Source: Hyphomonadaceae bacterium
GTDB lineage: Bacteria > Pseudomonadota > Alphaproteobacteria > Caulobacterales > Hyphomonadaceae
NCBI GenBank assembly: GCA_024743315.1
Contig: JANSWU010000007.1
Coordinates: 62,001-126,000 of the forward strand
Length of the DNA: 64,000 nucleotides
Direction: 5' to 3'
Shown here: one piece after another, positions 25,239-36,094 of the stretch
Position numbering within the stretch: the first letter of the stretch is position 1
Layout of the letters: every line of letters begins with the position of its first letter
Notes under the pieces: generated by a model
What the model saw: the letters and a program-made list of their open reading frames with translations, nothing else
The model's database searches: none
Told to the model about the DNA's origin: nothing
Position numbers and translations under genes: made by a program

Positions 25239-28058
25239 TTAGCCATAAGCACCGTACGCCTGGCACACGGCGAGCGTGATCTGGTGCATCATCCGGTCGA
25301 TTTCTTCGAGCGGTTTGATCACGTCTTCATGTAGCTGGTCATAACCGTTGGCCGGATTGCCGGTCATGTGACCGGGTTCGCTGAGGTCCGCCAATTTGAC
25401 CTCTTCCTCGCGGGAAGCCGGGAAAATCTCGCACAGCAAAGCGACCGCCTCGCCAATCTGCATGGTGCGGATCAGGTTCATGATGTCGACGACGGAGGAT
25501 TCATGGCGGCGAGACACGGTCGGTAATTGGCCCGCCAGCGATAAGGCTTTCATCATCAGGGCCTGCCGGATCGCGTGTAGCACGTGGACTTCAAGACGCG
25601 CTTCGCGGCGTTGTTCGGAACTCGGGGCTTGCTCCATATTGGACAGCATCGGGTCGAACTTGCTGAAATCAATGCTGAATGTATTGGCGATCAGCTCAAT
25701 CGAATTATTGGTCTGGCTCGACTGTAACAGGTAATAAATCCGGCGATAGGCAAGCGCCTGGTCCGGGGTGCCGGCAAATTTGGAAAGCGCGACCCAATAG
25801 GTCGGGTCATAGACACTGGCATAGGCGCGCAGGACCGGGACACTGGTCGCCGAACGCGCCATCGAGGCGAGCTTCATCAGTCCGCGCATGCGGGGTGATT
25901 CCTTGATCAGATCATTGACCTGATCCTGTTCGCGGCGCAGGGCGGAGCCAATCCCGGCGGCGGTGTTCACCGGCACGCCAAGTTGTTGCAGGGTGGCATT
26001 GTGCGAGATCGCGCGCAGTGAGCGCGGGCCTGCCGGGCCGGAGCTGCGGCGGCGCTGGCGCGAACCCGCCTTGACCAGAAAATTGGTCGCAAAATCATTC
26101 AGCAGGTGACCATAGTCGGGATTTGCGAACAGGCGCTCATGCCATCTGCGCAAGGCCCGGTAAAAGTCCCAAACCAGATCCGTACGCTCATAGAAGGGGT
26201 CCGACGACGTATCGTTCGGTTCTGACAAGAGATGGTCGGCAAAGGCATTATATGTCGCCGCGGCCAAATCTGGGGTGGCGAAGTGCAAATAGCCGTCGCC
26301 GCCTTGGAAACTGACTTCATGGCGCAGCGGTACCCCTCGGGCGCGCGATTGTTCTCGCGTCCAGTGGCTCAGCAAATGATCAAAGCGCTGTTCAAACGTC
26401 CCAGGCCAGGCGCCGCGTCCCATGGATTCGCCATGTGTGTTGAAGATTAGCAGCGACAGACCTGCATTCGCCTTCGCAACGGCGCGGCTGATCAGATTGT
26501 GGATCCGCTCAATCGCCATATCGGCCGAGACCTGACCGATGAATCGCCCGGCATCCGAGAATCCGAGCTGGACGCTGAGATAACCGCGAGCATGCAGATA
26601 TTTCATATATTCCGGCTCTTCGAGCAGTTGTTCGATGAAGCGCCCACCGGTCTCGAGCGCCTCTGGCGTTTCAAAGAGCGGAGAAATGTCGAGCTGATGA
26701 TCAACGCCATATTGCCGCGCGAGATACAGCGCGCCCATTACAGTTGCCGGGTTCTCACTTTCCGCGATCAGGAAGCGAATGGTGGAGTCGGCATCGATGT
26801 GTTTGAGCAATTGCGCGCACATCATGAATTGGCGACGCGCGGTCGATTGCTCGAGAAATAGGTCGGCGAAATTCACATCCAGCGCTTGGTCGACCGCGGC
26901 GAGCTCTGACAGCTTTTTCAGGGCGCTGCGGCCGAGATCGCGGTTTTCGGTTTCCAGGCTGAGGTCGCGACTGATCACCGTGCGGATTTGCTCTGCATTG
27001 AGGCGCAAATGGATGCGCGCCGTGCCGAGCTTGAGCGCGTCGACTTTAGCGGCGAGCGCGAGCAAGTCACGCGCAAGAGCCTCATCTGACTCGGTCTGTG
27101 CGAGTGCGACGAGCTGGTCGGTGATCGGTTGGGCGCTGACAATACGGTCCGCCTGCTGTGACGTCAGCTGATTGGCGGCATGGACCAGATTCTCGGTCAG
27201 CGTTAGGTCTTCACTGAAGATTTCAGCTTCCGCCTCGGTCAGAGCAGCGGCCGCTTCGAGGGTTTCGCTCAACGCATCCAATCCGGCTTTGGTGCCACCA
27301 TCCGCGCGCTCTGAAAGCTCACCCAGCTCTGTCACATAGCGGCTGAGCTGGACGGCCTTTTCCTGCAAACGCAGCGCAAAGGATTGCGACCAGTGAATGT
27401 CGGTGCGGCCATCGAGATCATATCCGACCCAGCTTGCCAGCGTCGGCAAGCTCAGCTGCAAAGACCGCCATTGATCCGGGAACGCCGAGCGGGCAACGTC
27501 GAGCACCATTTTTGCGTACGAACTGAGGGCGCTCTGTGCGTTGACAATGGTTGCCTGAACTTCGTCATGTTCACCGAGCAGAGAGATTGACTTAGACCAG
27601 GCACGACCGTCCTCTCTTGTCGCATCGCGCAGCGCTTGGGCGCTGACGGAAGTGTTGGCACTGACATGCTCGGCAAATGCTGTGCGAATTTTCGGGCTGA
27701 GGGCAAAGGTTGGATGTGCGGTGAAAACGACCCCACCAAGCGGCGTTTCGACATGAGACTTGAACGCGTCCCAACCTTGCGCGGCCAGCGCTAGCAGGCG
27801 CTGGTGTAGCTGGGTCGTGCCTTCATGCTGTTTCCGGAACCGATCTGCACGCGCCAGGATCAAATCTCCAAACACGGCCTGACTGGTCTGGTCGAGATCT
27901 GCGAGGGACACCTCGCCATTTTCAAGGCCGCGAAACAGGTCCTGCGCATAAGCAAAGACAGAGTTTGTGCGAGGGTCGACGGCAATCCGCTCGGCATGCG
28001 CACGTAAGGCAGCTTTGGCGTCGGAAACGGTCGGGGCGTTGGTGTCTAGCGCTGTCAT
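25239..28058 (-). CDS. ppc: phosphoenolpyruvate carboxylase-like protein, divergent
   Basis: 939 residues, the length of PEP carboxylase, which makes oxaloacetate from PEP and bicarbonate. The family skeleton can be followed throughout: FTAHPTFA (residues 113-119; usual TAHPTE), GYDLDGRTD (212-220; usual GGDRDGNP), PLFETPEAL, LGFSDAGRF (usual LGYSDSNKD), THGESMGRGAWP near 540 (usual HGRGGTVGRGG) and GSRQRRRSSG (usual GSRPxKR). The catalytic His of HPT and a later His-Gly and Gly-Arg-Gly survive, but the first Arg of the glycine loop is gone and the loop is two residues short. It is either a divergent active enzyme or a regulatory paralogue. The ATG at 28058 gives a full N-terminus. Confidence 0.72.
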   Translation of the reverse strand: MTALDTNAPTVSDAKAALRAHAERIAVDPRTNSVFAYAQDLFRGLENGEVSLADLDQTSQAVFGDLILARADRFRKQHEGTTQLHQRLLALAAQGWDAFKSHVETPLGGVVFTAHPTFALSPKIRTAFAEHVSANTSVSAQALRDATREDGRAWSKSISLLGEHDEVQATIVNAQSALSSYAKMVLDVARSAFPDQWRSLQLSLPTLASWVGYDLDGRTDIHWSQSFALRLQEKAVQLSRYVTELGELSERADGGTKAGLDALSETLEAAAALTEAEAEIFSEDLTLTENLVHAANQLTSQQADRIVSAQPITDQLVALAQTESDEALARDLLALAAKVDALKLGTARIHLRLNAEQIRTVISRDLSLETENRDLGRSALKKLSELAAVDQALDVNFADLFLEQSTARRQFMMCAQLLKHIDADSTIRFLIAESENPATVMGALYLARQYGVDHQLDISPLFETPEALETGGRFIEQLLEEPEYMKYLHARGYLSVQLGFSDAGRFIGQVSADMAIERIHNLISRAVAKANAGLSLLIFNTHGESMGRGAWPGTFEQRFDHLLSHWTREQSRARGVPLRHEVSFQGGDGYLHFATPDLAAATYNAFADHLLSEPNDTSSDPFYERTDLVWDFYRALRRWHERLFANPDYGHLLNDFATNFLVKAGSRQRRRSSGPAGPRSLRAISHNATLQQLGVPVNTAAGIGSALRREQDQVNDLIKESPRMRGLMKLASMARSATSVPVLRAYASVYDPTYWVALSKFAGTPDQALAYRRIYYLLQSSQTNNSIELIANTFSIDFSKFDPMLSNMEQAPSSEQRREARLEVHVLHAIRQALMMKALSLAGQLPTVSRRHESSVVDIMNLIRTMQIGEAVALLCEIFPASREEEVKLADLSEPGHMTGNPANGYDQLHEDVIKPLEEIDRMMHQITLAVCQAYGAYG

Positions 28059-28162
28059 GTCGACCGTCTAGCGGGATTAAGACGAGGTTTCCAGCCCTGC
28101 TTGCGTGGATTTGCTATGCAAATGAGGAGGTTGCGGGTGCCCGCCTTTGTCGGGACGAAGGC

Positions 28163-29674
28163 TTAGGCAAACACAAACGTATTGCGTTCATCCGCGCTGA
28201 TCACGGAAACCTTCAACCCAACCGGACTTTCATCTTCCAAGAGGCGCGGCATCGCTTCCGGCGCGGCCGCTGCGATGAACCGGCCACCTGTGTCGGTACG
28301 GCCAAAGATGATCCCGCTCATCGGGCCGTCCTTGCCATACGTCACGGTGTAGGTTTCCACGGTGCCGCCGCCAGGGTCGGTTACCAGCTCGACCTTGTCC
28401 ATTGGCTTGGCCATCGGTTCGACCGGCGTAAAGGCTTTCGGGCGTGTCGTAGACCAAATGCCGACCGCTTCTTTGGTCATCCAACCGCCATTGGCGAGGA
28501 CCAGTCCGCGTTTGCCCGCATGCTCACGCAGCCACTCTGCCATGCTGACAATTCCGTGCATGGAATAATTGTTCCCGGGCCCGCCAAAGAAGGGCAGGCC
28601 CCCGGTCAGGGTCAACGGTCGGGTGTTGGTCTTATGGTCGATGCCAAGCACCGCCATGGAACTGAACACCGCGCACGGAAAGCAGGAGTATAGGTCGAAG
28701 GCAGCAATCTCATCCGCATTCGTTCCGGCCTGCGCCAAAGCGCGCTCGATCGCGGTCTGCATCGCCCAGGACCCATCCAGGACAGGACGCTCAGAGATAA
28801 AATCATCAGCCGCTTCGCCGCTGCCATGCAGGTAAACGCGCTTATCGGCCGCGATCCCTAAAGCGTCGGCTTTGTCCTCGGACATGATTATGAAAGCGCC
28901 GCTCTGGTTCACCGCATCCTGGGCGATATGCCATTTCAGGAACGGGTCAGCGAACGGGTAATTGGCTTTGCTCGGCGTGGCGAGGAAGGCTGCATCGAAT
29001 GAACTGGTATCGAATTGAGAGTACGGATTAGCCGCCGCGAAGGCGGCAAATTTTGCAAACAGATCCGACATTTCGGCCCGGCGCTGAGAGCGGGTTTGCC
29101 CGTCTCGCGCCGCCATAGCGTTTTCGAACAGGGCGTAGAAATAGGCCGGCGCGATGATGCCATGCTTGATCTCGGGCCGGGACAAGAGCATCTCGCCCAT
29201 CCCGCGATCCTCAATTGGAAGGTCATCGCTGTCTGTCCAATCAATCTCAACGCCATGCTTCCGGGCCGCTTTGGAAGCTTTGTTGGCTTCCGACCCGGTC
29301 ACCAAGGCGCACTCGATCTCTCCAGCGTGAATGCGTGCGGCCATTTCATTGGCAAGCTGTTGCGGACTTTGCCCACCCACCGCCGCATAGATTGCGCGCG
29401 ATGGTTTCGCACCAATATCGCGCGCGATGGTGCCGGGAAGGTTGGTATTATGACCGTGCGGATGGCGATCTCCGGGCACGCTATCCTCAAAGATCCGCAC
29501 CACGGCCAGCGTGTCGATTTCAGAGGCGTCAATCCCAGCATCGGCGAGCGCAAGCTTGCTCGCATCCACACAAAGGCTATTCGGGGACGGTGCCCCCTCA
29601 GGGCCTTCGGTGCCGTCCCAGTGATCGGTAACCTGGCCTACGCCAACCAAAACGGGCATCGCGCCTTTGGGCAT
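28163..29674 (-). CDS. thiolase-family acetyl-CoA acetyltransferase-like protein
   Basis: 503 residues, SCP-x/acetyl-CoA acetyltransferase type. It has the N-terminal PVLVGVGQVTDHW block, a thiolase-like core and a C-terminal GGLPFFGGPGNNYSMHGI region near residue 360, where the His is one of the thiolase catalytic residues. The expected nucleophilic Cys region near residue 90 reads AVGGQSPQQLANEMA, so the usual Cys is not evident. It probably acts on CoA thioesters. It lies with 3-oxoacid CoA-transferase genes, which fits 3-ketoacyl metabolism. The start follows GAGGGAGAAC. Confidence 0.78.
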   Translation of the reverse strand: MPKGAMPVLVGVGQVTDHWDGTEGPEGAPSPNSLCVDASKLALADAGIDASEIDTLAVVRIFEDSVPGDRHPHGHNTNLPGTIARDIGAKPSRAIYAAVGGQSPQQLANEMAARIHAGEIECALVTGSEANKASKAARKHGVEIDWTDSDDLPIEDRGMGEMLLSRPEIKHGIIAPAYFYALFENAMAARDGQTRSQRRAEMSDLFAKFAAFAAANPYSQFDTSSFDAAFLATPSKANYPFADPFLKWHIAQDAVNQSGAFIIMSEDKADALGIAADKRVYLHGSGEAADDFISERPVLDGSWAMQTAIERALAQAGTNADEIAAFDLYSCFPCAVFSSMAVLGIDHKTNTRPLTLTGGLPFFGGPGNNYSMHGIVSMAEWLREHAGKRGLVLANGGWMTKEAVGIWSTTRPKAFTPVEPMAKPMDKVELVTDPGGGTVETYTVTYGKDGPMSGIIFGRTDTGGRFIAAAAPEAMPRLLEDESPVGLKVSVISADERNTFVFA

Positions 29675-29746
29675 CTTTGTTCTCCCTCAACTCAATTGCG
29701 GTGAGGGATAGCTCAGTCTGCGGCAGGTTCAATCCGTACCGTGGGG

Positions 29747-30376
29747 TCAGTCGACAATCGCCGCTTCGGTGCGGTCTTTGACCTGGTCTAGCGTCACCTC
29801 GGGGGCGAGTTCGATCACTTTGAGGCCACCTTCGACGACGTCGAAGACGCCAAGATCGGTGATAATGCGATCGACCACGCCGAGCCCGGTCAGCGGCAGC
29901 GTGCATTCCTTCAGCAGTTTGGCGTCGCCTCTTTTATTGTTGTGATCGGTGATCACGACAACGCGGCCGACGCCTGCTACCAGGTCCATGGCCCCGCCCA
30001 TGCCCTTGACCAGTTTGCCCGGGATCATCCAATTGGCGAGATCCCCATTCTCGGCCACTTCCATGGCGCCGAGGATGGCCATCGCGATCTTGCCGCCGCG
30101 GATCATGCCGAAGCTGGTGGCGCTATCAAAATAGGCGGTGTGCGGTAGCTCGGTGATGGTCTGTTTGCCGGCATTGATCAGGTCCGCATCCTCCTCGCCT
30201 TCAAACGGGAAGGGGCCCATGCCGAGCATGCCATTTTCCGATTGTAGCGTGACGGTCATGCCGTCTGGGATGTGATTGGCCACCAAGGTCGGGATGCCAA
30301 TACCGAGGTTCACATACATGCCGTCTTCAAGCTCTTGCGCGGCGCGCGCCGCCATTTGGTTTCTATCCCAAGGCAT
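29747..30376 (-). CDS. scoB: 3-oxoacid CoA-transferase subunit B
   Basis: 209 residues. With subunit A it moves CoA from succinyl-CoA to acetoacetate or a related 3-oxoacid. The [12 protein letters not shown] start block near residue 21 and [14 protein letters not shown] near residue 44, which carries the catalytic Glu, are intact, and [10 protein letters not shown] follows near residue 125. The ATG overlaps the stop of scoA (TAATG), so the two subunits are coupled and made in equal amounts. Confidence 0.95.
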   Translation of the reverse strand: MPWDRNQMAARAAQELEDGMYVNLGIGIPTLVANHIPDGMTVTLQSENGMLGMGPFPFEGEEDADLINAGKQTITELPHTAYFDSATSFGMIRGGKIAMAILGAMEVAENGDLANWMIPGKLVKGMGGAMDLVAGVGRVVVITDHNNKRGDAKLLKECTLPLTGLGVVDRIITDLGVFDVVEGGLKVIELAPEVTLDQVKDRTEAAIVD

Positions 30377-31074
30377 TAGGCTCTCTCCCGCACTGTGCGC
30401 TGCTCGATGCGTTTCTCAAACGTGCCCTGCACCAAGCGGTGCACATAGATGCCGGGCAAGTGGATGGCATCCGGGTCCAGTTCGCCGGGTTCAACGATCT
30501 CTTCCACTTCCATCACGCAGACCTTGCCGCAAGTCGCGGCCGGCTGGTTGAAATTGCGCGCCGTCTTGCGGAAGATCGCATTGCCGGTGGTGTCGGCTTT
30601 CCAGGCTTTGACAATGGCGAGATCGGCGAAGATGCCTTTTTCCATAATGTAGGTCTCGCCCTTGAATTCCTTATGCTCTTTGCCTTCCGCAATTACGGTG
30701 CCGACGCCGGTCTTGGTATAGAACCCTGGAATACCAGCGCCGCCCGCCCGCATGCGTTCGGCCAGCGTGCCTTGCGGGTTAAATTCAAGCTCCAGTTCGC
30801 CCGAGAGATATTGCTGCATGAACAGATCATTCTCGCCGACATAGGACGAACACATCTTCTTGATCTGCTTGGTTTGCAAGAGCAGACCGAGGCCGAAATC
30901 ATCGACGCCAGCATTGTTGGAATAGATGGTGAGATCTTTCGTGCCGGCATCACGAATGGCCTGGATTGAGAGTTCCGGAATCCCGCACAGGCCAAATCCG
31001 CCGGCGGCAATCACCATGCCGTCGAACAGAATGCCTTCGAGCGCTGCGGCGGCGCTATCATAGACTTTGCTCAT
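30376..31074 (-). CDS. scoA: 3-oxoacid CoA-transferase subunit A
   Basis: 232 residues, partner of scoB. Family motifs are [16 protein letters not shown] near residue 20 (glycine-rich CoA-binding loop), [15 protein letters not shown] near residue 52 and [16 protein letters not shown] near residue 111. A GAGAGG site precedes the ATG at 31074. The gene opens a unit with scoB and possibly the thiolase and supports ketone-body or polyhydroxybutyrate breakdown. Confidence 0.95.
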   Translation of the reverse strand: MSKVYDSAAAALEGILFDGMVIAAGGFGLCGIPELSIQAIRDAGTKDLTIYSNNAGVDDFGLGLLLQTKQIKKMCSSYVGENDLFMQQYLSGELELEFNPQGTLAERMRAGGAGIPGFYTKTGVGTVIAEGKEHKEFKGETYIMEKGIFADLAIVKAWKADTTGNAIFRKTARNFNQPAATCGKVCVMEVEEIVEPGELDPDAIHLPGIYVHRLVQGTFEKRIEQRTVRERA

Positions 31075-31150
31075 GGCCTCTCGTTACGCGGCGGTATTTG
31101 CAATTGCAAGAGACAGGAGCGCCCAATTCGAGTGAACTGTTTCGCTCACA

Positions 31151-31846
31151 CTAGTCGCCTGGAAAGGATTGCTCGAGGCGATCGAGATATTCACGCAACA
31201 TCGGCACCCGTCGCGGTCGGAACGACCGGTCCGTGACGGTCATTTTGAGAATGCGATCAATGCGGAAGGAGCGGTAATCCTGGCGCAGCTCGCACCAGGC
31301 CATGACGACCAAGGAGCGATCAAAAAACACAATGGCCAGCGGCTGCACGGAGCGCTGCGTGCGGTTGTCCTCAGCGTCTGCATAATCCAGCTCAATGACC
31401 TGCTCATTGCGGGTGGCGTGCCGCAATTGCTCAATATCGATGGAGATGTCCGGGCGGCAATAAAAGCGCTTGGCATAAAGCACAGCGTGCTCAAATTCTG
31501 CGCGCATCCGTTCCGGCAGCGAGGCTTTGAGCTTGGACAGGGCATTTTCTGCGGCCTTTGCGAGGACCGGATCGGCGACCTGCACCACTTCGCGTAGGCC
31601 AAGCACCAGGGCTTCCATTTCGTCGCGGCTGAACATCATCGGCGGTAGCGCCGGATCTTCCTGCAGCGTGTAACCATAGCCGGCCTCGCCATCGATCAAG
31701 GCCCCCGAGCGGCGCAGCGAGTCGATATCCCTATAAATGGTACGCAGAGAGACGCCGAGTTCGCGGCTCAAGCCCTGCGCTTTGACCGGCGCCGGGAGGG
31801 TGCGCAGGCATTGCATCAACTGTAAAAGGCGATCACTTTTGGCCAT
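31151..31846 (-). CDS. YafY-type HTH and WYL-domain transcriptional regulator
   Basis: 231 residues from ATG 31846. An N-terminal DeoR-like helix-turn-helix (RLLQLMQCLRTL, then SRELGVSLRTIYRDIDSLR near residue 28) is followed by a WYL domain (about 135-215, with RSVQPLAIVFFDRSLVVMAW near residue 162). WYL domains sense ligands or nucleic acids. It is divergent from a GST gene across 81 bases. In this common arrangement the regulator controls both genes, and a TGACAG direct repeat lies between them. Confidence 0.9.
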   Translation of the reverse strand: MAKSDRLLQLMQCLRTLPAPVKAQGLSRELGVSLRTIYRDIDSLRRSGALIDGEAGYGYTLQEDPALPPMMFSRDEMEALVLGLREVVQVADPVLAKAAENALSKLKASLPERMRAEFEHAVLYAKRFYCRPDISIDIEQLRHATRNEQVIELDYADAEDNRTQRSVQPLAIVFFDRSLVVMAWCELRQDYRSFRIDRILKMTVTDRSFRPRRVPMLREYLDRLEQSFPGD

Positions 31847-31868
31847 GCGCAACCCTATCGCAGACTGC

Positions 31869-31884
31869 TGACAGAAAGTGACAG
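31869..31884. promoter_or_regulatory. direct-repeat operator candidate
   Basis: TGACAG-AAAG-TGACAG repeats the hexamer with a 10-base period, one helical turn, in the 81-base gap between the divergent WYL regulator and the GST gene. Position and spacing suggest its regulator binds here. This is an inference. Confidence 0.4.
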
Positions 31885-31927
31885 GAATAGCGTGCTAGCG
31901 GGACGGTAACAAGAAGGACCTCCCGCG

Positions 31928-32635
31928 ATGATCAAGCTCACTGTCTATCCCGCCGCCTTCGGCGAGCCCACAGCCAGCCCATTCTGTATGAAAGCGATGT
32001 GCATGTTCCGCGCCGCCGGGCTTGAATATGAGCTGATCGAAACGCCTGATCCGCGAAAGGCCCCTAAGGGCAAACTGCCCATGCTCGAGGTCGACGGGCG
32101 CGTGGTCGCTGACAGTGAGGACATTCGCAGCATCATCGAAGTCGAAGCTGAGATTGACTTCGATGAAGGCCTGTCAGATCGCGACCGGGCGATTTCGCGC
32201 GCCGTCATTCGTATGGTCGAAGAACATGTCTATTTCGCCATTGTCGCTGATCGCTGGGGCGAAGACGATAATTGGCGGCATGTTCGCGAGGCGTTCTTCA
32301 AGGATATTCCCGGACTGTTTCGCGGCATTGTTACCAGCTTCATTCGCAAGCAGGCCTTACAGCAATTACGCGGGCAGGGGATAGGACGGCATTCTCCGGA
32401 AGAGCGATTTGAGCGGGTCCGGCGTGATATCATCTCGCTGCGCGAAATACTGGCGGACAAGGCTTACCTGTTTGGCGATCGCCCGACAGCCGCCGATTAT
32501 AGCGTTGTCCCGATGTTGCGGGCGGCCTTGGTCACGCCTGTGGAAAAACCCCTGGCGAAATTCATTCGGTCGACCCCGAATCTGATGAATTATGTGACGA
32601 GGGTCACGGACAATTGCTACCCGATTGCGAATTAG
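31928..32635 (+). CDS. glutathione S-transferase family protein
   Basis: 235 residues. An N-terminal thioredoxin-like domain (FCMKAMCMFRAAG, KLPMLEVDGRVVADSEDI near residue 57) is followed by a helical C-terminal domain ending near RVTDNCYPIAN. The usual catalytic Ser/Cys/Tyr is not obvious, but the cis-Pro LPM and the SEDI glutathione-binding element are clear. It is divergent from the WYL regulator. A strong terminator follows. Confidence 0.85.
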   Translation: MIKLTVYPAAFGEPTASPFCMKAMCMFRAAGLEYELIETPDPRKAPKGKLPMLEVDGRVVADSEDIRSIIEVEAEIDFDEGLSDRDRAISRAVIRMVEEHVYFAIVADRWGEDDNWRHVREAFFKDIPGLFRGIVTSFIRKQALQQLRGQGIGRHSPEERFERVRRDIISLREILADKAYLFGDRPTAADYSVVPMLRAALVTPVEKPLAKFIRSTPNLMNYVTRVTDNCYPIAN

Positions 32636-32693
32636 TGGAGCAGAGTGGGCAACCTTCCGAAACTCTCCATCAAGCGTCCACTCTTTCCTCTGA

Positions 32694-32724
32694 AAGGACG
32701 GTTCTCGCAGGAACCGTCCTTATT
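32694..32724 (+). terminator. intrinsic terminator after the GST gene
   Basis: AAGGACGGTTC-TCGCAG-GAACCGTCCTT is a perfect 11-bp stem followed by ATTGATT, 58 bases past the GST stop. Confidence 0.75.
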
Positions 32725-32780
32725 GATTCTGATATTCGTTCTGGCGCTGTGGATTCTTTCAGCGCCTTCCTGGAAATAGA

Positions 32781-32808
32781 AAAAGGGCGGCCCGAGAGCC
32801 GCCCTTTT
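32781..32808 (-). terminator. intrinsic terminator of groESL
   Basis: AAAAGGGCGGC-CCGAGA-GCCGCCCTTTT is perfect on both strands with A and T runs, so it works in either direction. It starts 26 bases past the groL stop and also ends transcription arriving from the GST side. Confidence 0.9.
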
Positions 32809-32833
32809 GGGTGTCTTGCCTTCGGCGACCAGG

Positions 32834-34492
<1,659 letters not shown>

Positions 34493-34525
34493 TTACGAGT
34501 TGAACTTGGTCAGAGTGGGAGAGGC

Positions 34526-34816
34526 TTAGCTCTCGATCACACCCATGACGTCGCTTTCTTTCATGATCAGCAGGTCTTCACCGTCGATTTTCACCTCGGT
34601 GCCGCCCCATTTGCCGAACAGGATTTTGTCGCCAGGCTTAACGTCAAGCGGAACGCGCTCATTGTCATCACCGATAGCGCCATTGCCGACAGCCAGAACT
34701 TCGCCTTCTTGAGGCTTTTCAGCGGCGGTGTCGGGAATGATGATACCACCAGCGGTCTTGGTGGCTTCTTCAACGCGGCGAACCAGAACGCGGTCGCCAA
34801 GTGGACGGAACTTCAT
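34526..34816 (-). CDS. groS: 10 kDa co-chaperonin GroES
   Basis: 96 residues from ATG 34816, matching the usual [14 protein letters not shown] start; an upstream in-frame ATG would add 22 unconserved residues. GroES caps the GroEL ring. It carries the mobile-loop stretch [14 protein letters not shown] and [14 protein letters not shown]. First gene of the groESL operon behind CIRCE. Confidence 0.98.
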   Translation of the reverse strand: MKFRPLGDRVLVRRVEEATKTAGGIIIPDTAAEKPQEGEVLAVGNGAIGDDNERVPLDVKPGDKILFGKWGGTEVKIDGEDLLIMKESDVMGVIES

Positions 34817-34875
34817 GAGTTTTACCCTCTTGTTCGTCAGTTTGATTGTCAGTTTCGTTAGCCCGATATGAGCAT

Positions 34876-34902
34876 TTAGCACTCACACCCCTCGACTGCT
34901 AA
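34876..34902. promoter_or_regulatory. CIRCE element (HrcA operator)
   Basis: TTAGCACTC-N9-GACTGCTAA matches the CIRCE consensus in every position except one (usual GAGTGCTAA). It lies about 60 bases upstream of groS and just past the predicted start of transcription, the standard place for repression by HrcA in alphaproteobacteria. hrcA itself is not in the window. Confidence 0.92.
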
Positions 34903-34912
34903 CGATGGCCTG

Positions 34913-34941
34913 CACGTAGGTTTTGCCGCGGCGCGCGTCAA
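34913..34941 (-). promoter_or_regulatory. groESL promoter
   Basis: On the minus strand TTGACG and TACGTG are separated by exactly 17 bases, immediately upstream of CIRCE. This is a sigma-70 type promoter rather than an obvious heat-shock sigma-32 site. Confidence 0.6.
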
Positions 34942-35113
34942 CGCTTTCGAGGTGAATTTTCTGACAAAATGTTGCGGGATTTGAATGCTCGATCAGGACG
35001 AGCTGGCAGCACTCTCAGCAATGGGCTGCTAAGTCATTGATTTTGTTTTGTTAATTGACAGTTCATCCCGAATTGGCATCGTTTGCGTCTGAGATAGAAG
35101 GAGCCCAGTACTA

Positions 35114-35386
35114 ATGACGGTTGATCGCGATTTTCTTGCCCAGATGCAAGGCCAGGGCGTGCTGACAACAGAAGTGCTGTATTATCGCCCGGATTATCGC
35201 TCTGTCTTACAAAGCTTTGTCTGGCAAACCATGGACGAAGCGCCGAAGTTCCCACGGCTGGCGCAATTCCTCGATCACTGGCGCCGAGAAATTGATGCGG
35301 TCATTCATTCCATCCGCATCGCGCATGCGGATTGGGTCGGGCCGAGTGAGATCCGCCCTGTCGATGGCGAATTCCGATTGAACTAG
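35114..35386 (+). CDS. usg: Usg family protein
   Basis: 90 residues matching the small alphaproteobacterial Usg family: GVLTTEVLYYRPDY near residue 15, LQSFVWQTMDEAPKFPRLAQF near the middle (WQTMDEAPKFP) and HSIRIAHADWVGPSEIRPVDGEF near the end (RIAHADWVGPSEIRP). Usg was named from its place near trp genes in Caulobacter, but its biochemical role is unknown and no trp gene lies here. Its last codons overlap the convergent PPOX gene by 4 bases (CTAG). Confidence 0.85.
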   Translation: MTVDRDFLAQMQGQGVLTTEVLYYRPDYRSVLQSFVWQTMDEAPKFPRLAQFLDHWRREIDAVIHSIRIAHADWVGPSEIRPVDGEFRLN

Positions 35387-35994
35387 CGCCCGAGTTCTTG
35401 CTTCAGAAACGCGTTTTCCTGGCGCAGGGCCTGTAATTCCTCGACCATGGGGATGAGGCTGGCCGACAATTCGGCTTCAGTGAAGCGCGGCGTGATGAAT
35501 TGCGGGCAATTCCAGTCAAACGCCTCGACTTCAATCATGAACAGTCGCTCGACCTTGCCCTGACCTTCAATGGCGAGCTGTTCGGCCAATTCGGGATTGT
35601 CTTCCGCTTCTTGCACGCTCGCGCGACCGAGGAGTTTCAGGCGGGCGCGGTTCGGGTAATCCATCAGGAACAGCGATACGCGTTTCTCAGTCTGCAAATT
35701 GCCAACTGACACATATTGCCGATTGCCGCGATAATCGGCGAAGCCCAATTGTGTTTCCGACAGGACTTTCAAAAAGCCGCGCGGGCCGCCACGATGCTGA
35801 ATATAGGGCCAACCCTCTTCAGACACGGTCGCCATGTAGAAGCTGTCGCGCATGGAGATAAAGGCGGCTTCGCGCTCGCCAAACCCATCCGGCGCCGGGC
35901 GTGCGGTCATCCCCGCATACATGTCGCGCGAGCCGCGTGCGGTTTGTTCGTCCTTCACATGATCTGTGAACGCGATGTCTCCGAAATGTTTCAT
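35383..35994 (-). CDS. pyridoxamine 5'-phosphate oxidase-like FMN-binding protein
   Basis: 203 residues from ATG 35994 behind AAGGAG. The split-barrel PPOX fold is visible: SFYMATVSEEGWPYIQHRGG near residue 50 (FMN-binding strands), LGFADYRGNRQYVSVGNL near residue 81 and VSLFLMDYPNRARLKLLG near residue 107. Such proteins bind flavin and act as oxidoreductases on varied substrates, not necessarily pyridoxamine phosphate. The C-terminal tail is predicted to form a coiled coil (EELQALRQENAFLKQE). Confidence 0.88.
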   Translation of the reverse strand: MKHFGDIAFTDHVKDEQTARGSRDMYAGMTARPAPDGFGEREAAFISMRDSFYMATVSEEGWPYIQHRGGPRGFLKVLSETQLGFADYRGNRQYVSVGNLQTEKRVSLFLMDYPNRARLKLLGRASVQEAEDNPELAEQLAIEGQGKVERLFMIEVEAFDWNCPQFITPRFTEAELSASLIPMVEELQALRQENAFLKQELGR

Positions 35995-36094
35995 CGTAGG
36001 CTCCTTGTGAGATACCCTACCTAATCGGGACGGTGCAAACCGGAACGCTGTCAAATGCCATAGGACTTATGCAGCTTCGCCTAAAACCTGGCCT

